This document shows positions 60,779-64,000 of a stretch of 64,000 nt of DNA, piece after piece. The notes beneath the pieces are model-generated. The model did not search any database. It saw only the letters and a list, made by a program, of their open reading frames with translations, and was not told where the DNA came from. The position numbers and the translations under genes were made by a program. Position 1 is the first letter of the stretch. The number at the start of each line of letters is the position of its first letter. Source of the stretch: Alphaproteobacteria bacterium UBA1303 (GTDB taxonomy: Bacteria; Pseudomonadota; Alphaproteobacteria; Micropepsales; Micropepsaceae); the NCBI GenBank assembly GCA_002307315.1, contig DBTZ01000060.1:82074-146073 (forward strand). Reading direction: 5' to 3'.

Positions 60779-60985
60779 TCAAAAATCGGAGATGATGCCG
60801 TTTTTTTCCCAATCGCCGTAACGGGTTGGCTCTGGCCCGGCGCGCCCGCCGCGCTCGCGCGGCAGCACCTGCGGTTTGGCGGCGGTATGCCGGACCTCAG
60901 CCTCCTGAAGGGCGCGTTCGGCGGCCTCGCGAATGCGGCGTTTAATCTCTTTATCGGGTGAAGATGCGCTCATTGACATAGCCAT
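60779..60985 (-). CDS. DUF1674 protein (SDHAF4-like)
   Basis: 68 residues from the ATG at 60985; ATGs at 60979 and 60973 are equally possible, and the longer frame to 61165 overlaps htpX and is rejected. The conserved C-terminus GPEPTRYGDWEKNGIISDF identifies DUF1674. The mitochondrial relative SDHAF4 helps assemble succinate dehydrogenase flavoprotein. It lies divergently upstream of htpX. Confidence 0.75.
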   Translation of the reverse strand: MAMSMSASSPDKEIKRRIREAAERALQEAEVRHTAAKPQVLPRERGGRAGPEPTRYGDWEKNGIISDF

Positions 60986-61046
60986 GCTTGACGGGGGTCG
61001 TTTCCAGCATACATCAGAGAGGCACTTTCTTGCCAAGGAGTAACCG

Positions 61047-61913
61047 TTGAATACCTTCCGCACCGGATTTCTGATGGCGTTGTTGACCGCGATTTTCGTA
61101 ACCGCCGGGTTTCTGATCGGCGGTCCCGGCGGCATGACGATCGCGTTTCTGTTCGCGGTCGGCATGAATTTTTTCGCCTACTGGAACTCCGACCGCGTTG
61201 TCTTGTCGATCTACCATGCGCAGGAAGTGAACGAGGCGACCGCGCCCCGGCTTTATCGCATCGTCCGCAGGCTGGCCGAAAACGCAAATCTGCCGATGCC
61301 CAAGGTGTGCATCGTCGAAAATCCCCAGCCCAACGCCTTCGCCACCGGCCGCGATCCCGCACACGCCGCAGTCTGCGCCACCACCGGCATCCTGGAGCGC
61401 CTGAGCGACGAGGAACTTGCCGGCGTTTTGGCTCACGAACTTGGCCATGTCAAAAACCGCGACACCCTGACCATGACCATAACCGCGACCATCGCCGGCG
61501 CGGTGTCGATGCTGGCCAATTTCGCTTTTTTCTTCGGCGGCAACGACCGGCGCAACCCGCTGGGTATGGTCGGCGTGATCCTGGTGGCGATTCTGGCGCC
61601 CGTCGCCGCCATGTTGGTACAGATGAGCTTAAGCCGCGCCCGGGAATACGAAGCCGACAAGGCGGGGGCGGAAATTTCCGGCCATCCGCTGTGGCTGGCC
61701 GCTGCACTGGATAAAATTTCCCACGCCGCCGGCCAAATCGAAAACCGCGCCGCCGACGACCATCCCGCCACCGCGCACATGTTCATCATCAACCCGCTGC
61801 ACGGCGGCTTTGCCGGACTGTTCTCGACCCATCCGCCGACCGAGGAGCGCATCGCCCGATTAAAAGCAATGGCCGGAACGCCCGCCGACCGCATTAAAGG
61901 ACCGTGGGGTTGA
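61047..61913 (+). CDS. htpX: Membrane zinc metalloprotease HtpX
   Basis: 288 residues from a TTG at 61047, with AAGGAG six bases upstream. N-terminal helices (LMALLTAIFVTAGFLIGG) and two later ones surround the M48 motif LAHELGHVKNRD, with the third zinc ligand in the REYEADKAG segment. It degrades damaged membrane proteins. It is coupled to rsmB by a 4-base overlap. Confidence 0.94.
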   Translation: MNTFRTGFLMALLTAIFVTAGFLIGGPGGMTIAFLFAVGMNFFAYWNSDRVVLSIYHAQEVNEATAPRLYRIVRRLAENANLPMPKVCIVENPQPNAFATGRDPAHAAVCATTGILERLSDEELAGVLAHELGHVKNRDTLTMTITATIAGAVSMLANFAFFFGGNDRRNPLGMVGVILVAILAPVAAMLVQMSLSRAREYEADKAGAEISGHPLWLAAALDKISHAAGQIENRAADDHPATAHMFIINPLHGGFAGLFSTHPPTEERIARLKAMAGTPADRIKGPWG

Positions 61914-63169
61914 ACCGGTCGGCCCGCGAGGCGGCCCTTGCCATTTTTTCGGAGGTGATGAACCGGCGCCGCCCGTTCGAGGCGGTGCTTTCCGCATTGG
62001 ACGGACTGGAGCCGCGCGATGCCGCCTTCGCCCGCGCCATTGCCCATGAGGCGCTGAAGCGCATTGGCCAACTCGACGATCTTGTCCGCACCTGCGTTCC
62101 CAAGCCGATCCCGCGCCATAAGGCCGGGCCGGCGCTGGAAATTCTTTTCTTGGGCGCCTGCGAACTGCTTTTTTTGAACGTCGCCCCGCATGCCGCGGTG
62201 GACGGCGCCAATCGTCTGGCGGCAGGCGATGCCAAGGCCATTCATTTTAAGCCGCTGATCAACGCGGTTTTGCGCCGCCTTACCCGCGAGGGAAAGGCGA
62301 TGATAGCCAATCAGGATGCGCCGCGCCTTAACACGCCGGACTGGCTATGGCAGCGCTGGTGCGATTTTTACGGCGAAGAGACCGCGCGCACCATCGCCAC
62401 CGCCCATCTCGGCATCGCCCCGCTCGACATCGTGGCGATGAGCGCCCCGCCGGCGGGCGGCGAAGCTGTGTTCGGATCGGTTCGCCGCTTTACCCCGCAA
62501 CGGATCGAGGCGATGGACGGCTTCGCCGAAGGGCGCTGGTGGGTGCAGGACGCCGCCGCGTATCTTCCGGCGCGGCTGTTCGGCGAGGTTCGGGATAAAC
62601 GCGTCCTCGACCTATGTGCCGCGCCGGGCGGTAAATCGGCGGAACTCGCAGCCAACGGCGCCCGCGTCGTAGCCGTGGAAAAGGACGAAACACGTCTGGC
62701 ACGATTGCAGGAAAACCTCGCCCGCCTGCATTTATCGGCCGAAATCCTTTGTGCCGATGTGCGCGATCTGACGATAGAGCCGGCGCCTTGCGTGCTGTTG
62801 GATGCGCCGTGCAGCGCCACCGGCACCATTCGCCGCCATCCCGAACTGCCCTGGATCAAGGGCGCCAGCGACGTAACTTTGTGCGCCGCCGCTGCCTCCG
62901 AACTGTTCGACAAGGCGGCGGAATTGACGGCGCCGGGCGGAACCCTGGTCTTTGCCGTTTGCTCGCTGGAAGCCGAAGAAGGCCCCGAACAGGTGAACGC
63001 GTTTCTTGCCCGCCACCCGGATTTTGCCCGTACGCCCCTCGCGGAAAGCGATGTGTTCGGCCATGAAGAATGGATTGCCGGCGGCGATCTTCGCACGCTG
63101 CCGTGCCATTTGGCCGAGCAGGGCGGCATGGACGGCTTCTATGCGGCAAGGTTAAGACGCAAATTGTAA
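61910..63169 (+). CDS. rsmB: 16S rRNA (cytosine-C5) methyltransferase
   Basis: 419 residues from a TTG at 61910, which overlaps the htpX stop (TTGA) and has AAGGA eight bases upstream. A GTG at 61904 is too close to that site. An N-terminal NusB-like domain (residues 1-130) is followed by the SAM domain with DLCAAPGGKSAEL, LLDAPCSATGT and the catalytic Cys in FAVCSLEAEEG. It methylates C967 of 16S rRNA. Confidence 0.92.
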   Translation: MNRSAREAALAIFSEVMNRRRPFEAVLSALDGLEPRDAAFARAIAHEALKRIGQLDDLVRTCVPKPIPRHKAGPALEILFLGACELLFLNVAPHAAVDGANRLAAGDAKAIHFKPLINAVLRRLTREGKAMIANQDAPRLNTPDWLWQRWCDFYGEETARTIATAHLGIAPLDIVAMSAPPAGGEAVFGSVRRFTPQRIEAMDGFAEGRWWVQDAAAYLPARLFGEVRDKRVLDLCAAPGGKSAELAANGARVVAVEKDETRLARLQENLARLHLSAEILCADVRDLTIEPAPCVLLDAPCSATGTIRRHPELPWIKGASDVTLCAAAASELFDKAAELTAPGGTLVFAVCSLEAEEGPEQVNAFLARHPDFARTPLAESDVFGHEEWIAGGDLRTLPCHLAEQGGMDGFYAARLRRKL

Positions 63170-63368
63170 TGTCCCAGGTTATTATACGCATATCCGAACG
63201 CAACTATAAATTGCGGTACATTACTAGAACGCACGAAAAATAAGTATTTTCTATCAACGTGCTACTTCGTCCTTGCTTGAAAGAACAAAACATGCACAAA
63301 TGCCGTGTGGATAGCCCGAGATTTTCTTCGCAAGCAAGTCGGGCATGACTTAGATTGGAGAAGCGGAC

Positions 63369-64000
63369 ATGGCTCAGGCGGCATTGAAACTCGTGGCGAG
63401 AGACGTCAGCAAGGAAGACGGCACCGACAAGAAAAAAGCGCTGGAAGCGGCGCTGAGTCAGATCGACCGCGCCTTCGGCAAAGGCAGCATCATGCGGCTC
63501 GGCCAGCGCGAACCGGTCACCGCCGCCGATGTGGTCTCCACCGGCTCGCTCGGCCTCGACATCGCGCTCGGTATCGGCGGCCTGCCGCGCGGGCGCGTGG
63601 TCGAAATCTACGGGCCGGAATCGTCGGGCAAGACCACCCTGGCGTTGCATGCCGTTGCCGAAATTCAAAAGCGCGGCGGCATTGCCGCCTATGTCGACGC
63701 CGAACACGCGCTGGACCCGATTTATGCCGGCAAGTTGGGCGTCAACATCGACGAGCTGCTGATCTCGCAGCCCGACACCGGCGAACAGGCCCTGGAAATC
63801 ACCGATACCCTGGTCCGTTCCGGCGGCATCGATGTGGTGGTGATCGATTCGGTCGCCGCTCTGACCCCCAAGGCCGAAATCGAAGGCGAAATGGGCGATT
63901 CCCTGCCCGGTCTTCAGGCCCGGCTAATGAGCCAGGCACTAAGGAAACTGACCGGCTCGATCTCCAAGTCGAACACCATCGTCATCTTCATCAACCAGAT
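63369..64000 (+). CDS. recA: Recombinase A, 5' part (3' truncated by window)
   Basis: About 210 codons are visible from the ATG at 63369. Walker A is GPESSGKTTLALH, Walker B is DVVVIDSVAAL, and the start MAQAALKLVARDV precedes the conserved KALEAALSQIDRAFGKGSIM. It drives strand exchange and the SOS response. No clear GAAC-N7-GAAC or GTTC-N7-GTTC LexA box was found by eye in the 199 bases upstream. Confidence 0.97.
   Translation, partial: MAQAALKLVARDVSKEDGTDKKKALEAALSQIDRAFGKGSIMRLGQREPVTAADVVSTGSLGLDIALGIGGLPRGRVVEIYGPESSGKTTLALHAVAEIQKRGGIAAYVDAEHALDPIYAGKLGVNIDELLISQPDTGEQALEITDTLVRSGGIDVVVIDSVAALTPKAEIEGEMGDSLPGLQARLMSQALRKLTGSISKSNTIVIFINQ

Noticed and set aside
63170..63368. LexA box upstream of recA
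   Set aside because: GAAC occurs three times, but none has a second GAAC or GTTC at the right spacing.

Overview
The window is GC-rich chromosomal DNA from an alphaproteobacterium. The evidence is the block nfuA, rimI, fur, plsC, miaB, phoH, ybeY, corC, lnt, XRE regulator; the petABC order of the cytochrome bc1 genes; a SciP-type CtrA inhibitor beside hook genes; and a DUF1674 protein. The large pentose and hemicellulose locus would fit a plant-polymer-degrading soil or wetland lineage. The genus cannot be fixed from sequence reading alone.

Layout. 1-19.6 kb is a sugar catabolic island. It holds the end of a GH31 alpha-xylosidase/alpha-glucosidase, an exported mutarotase, araA-araB-araD with an SSS sugar symporter, an arabinose/galactose 1-dehydrogenase of the Gfo/Idh family, a LacI-type regulator, a sugar-porter MFS permease, a second mutarotase, an exported GH3 beta-glucosidase, an exported TIM-barrel-like protein of unknown family and an exported protein with two DTG motifs. 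20-29 kb is housekeeping: an OmpA-like protein, efp-suhB, fbaA, petABC-thiE, an exonuclease, trmL and a TerC family protein. 29-37.7 kb holds cca and a CoA-type NUDIX gene, then a MoxR/DUF58/BatA-DUF4159/VWA cluster. 37.9-41.8 kb holds a sulfotransferase, a GNAT, a NUDIX, an atypical single-domain response regulator, motA and a small membrane protein. 41.9-49.6 kb holds tRNA-Met and divergent flagellar operons flgK-flgL and fliK-flgD-flgE, each behind a sigma54-type promoter, then sciP. 50-64 kb is housekeeping: rpsU, a deformylase, hisE, the conserved minus-strand block above, then htpX-rsmB and the start of recA.

How the genes fit together. The first 19 kb looks like one programme for side-chain sugars of hemicellulose. 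Exported GH31 and GH3 enzymes and mutarotase release and equilibrate sugars. SSS and MFS symporters import them. AraABD feeds xylulose 5-phosphate into central metabolism. A LacI regulator probably controls part of it, and an imperfect palindrome with a CG centre lies upstream of the MFS gene.

The most unusual signal is a mosaic family of intergenic palindromic repeats, seen at about eight places. One copy (1191-1293) sits inside another repeat with TA at both ends, and an uninterrupted copy of the outer repeat lies at 49772-49815. Another copy forms most of the C-terminal tail of a NUDIX gene. No CRISPR array, rRNA, prophage or transposase gene was seen.
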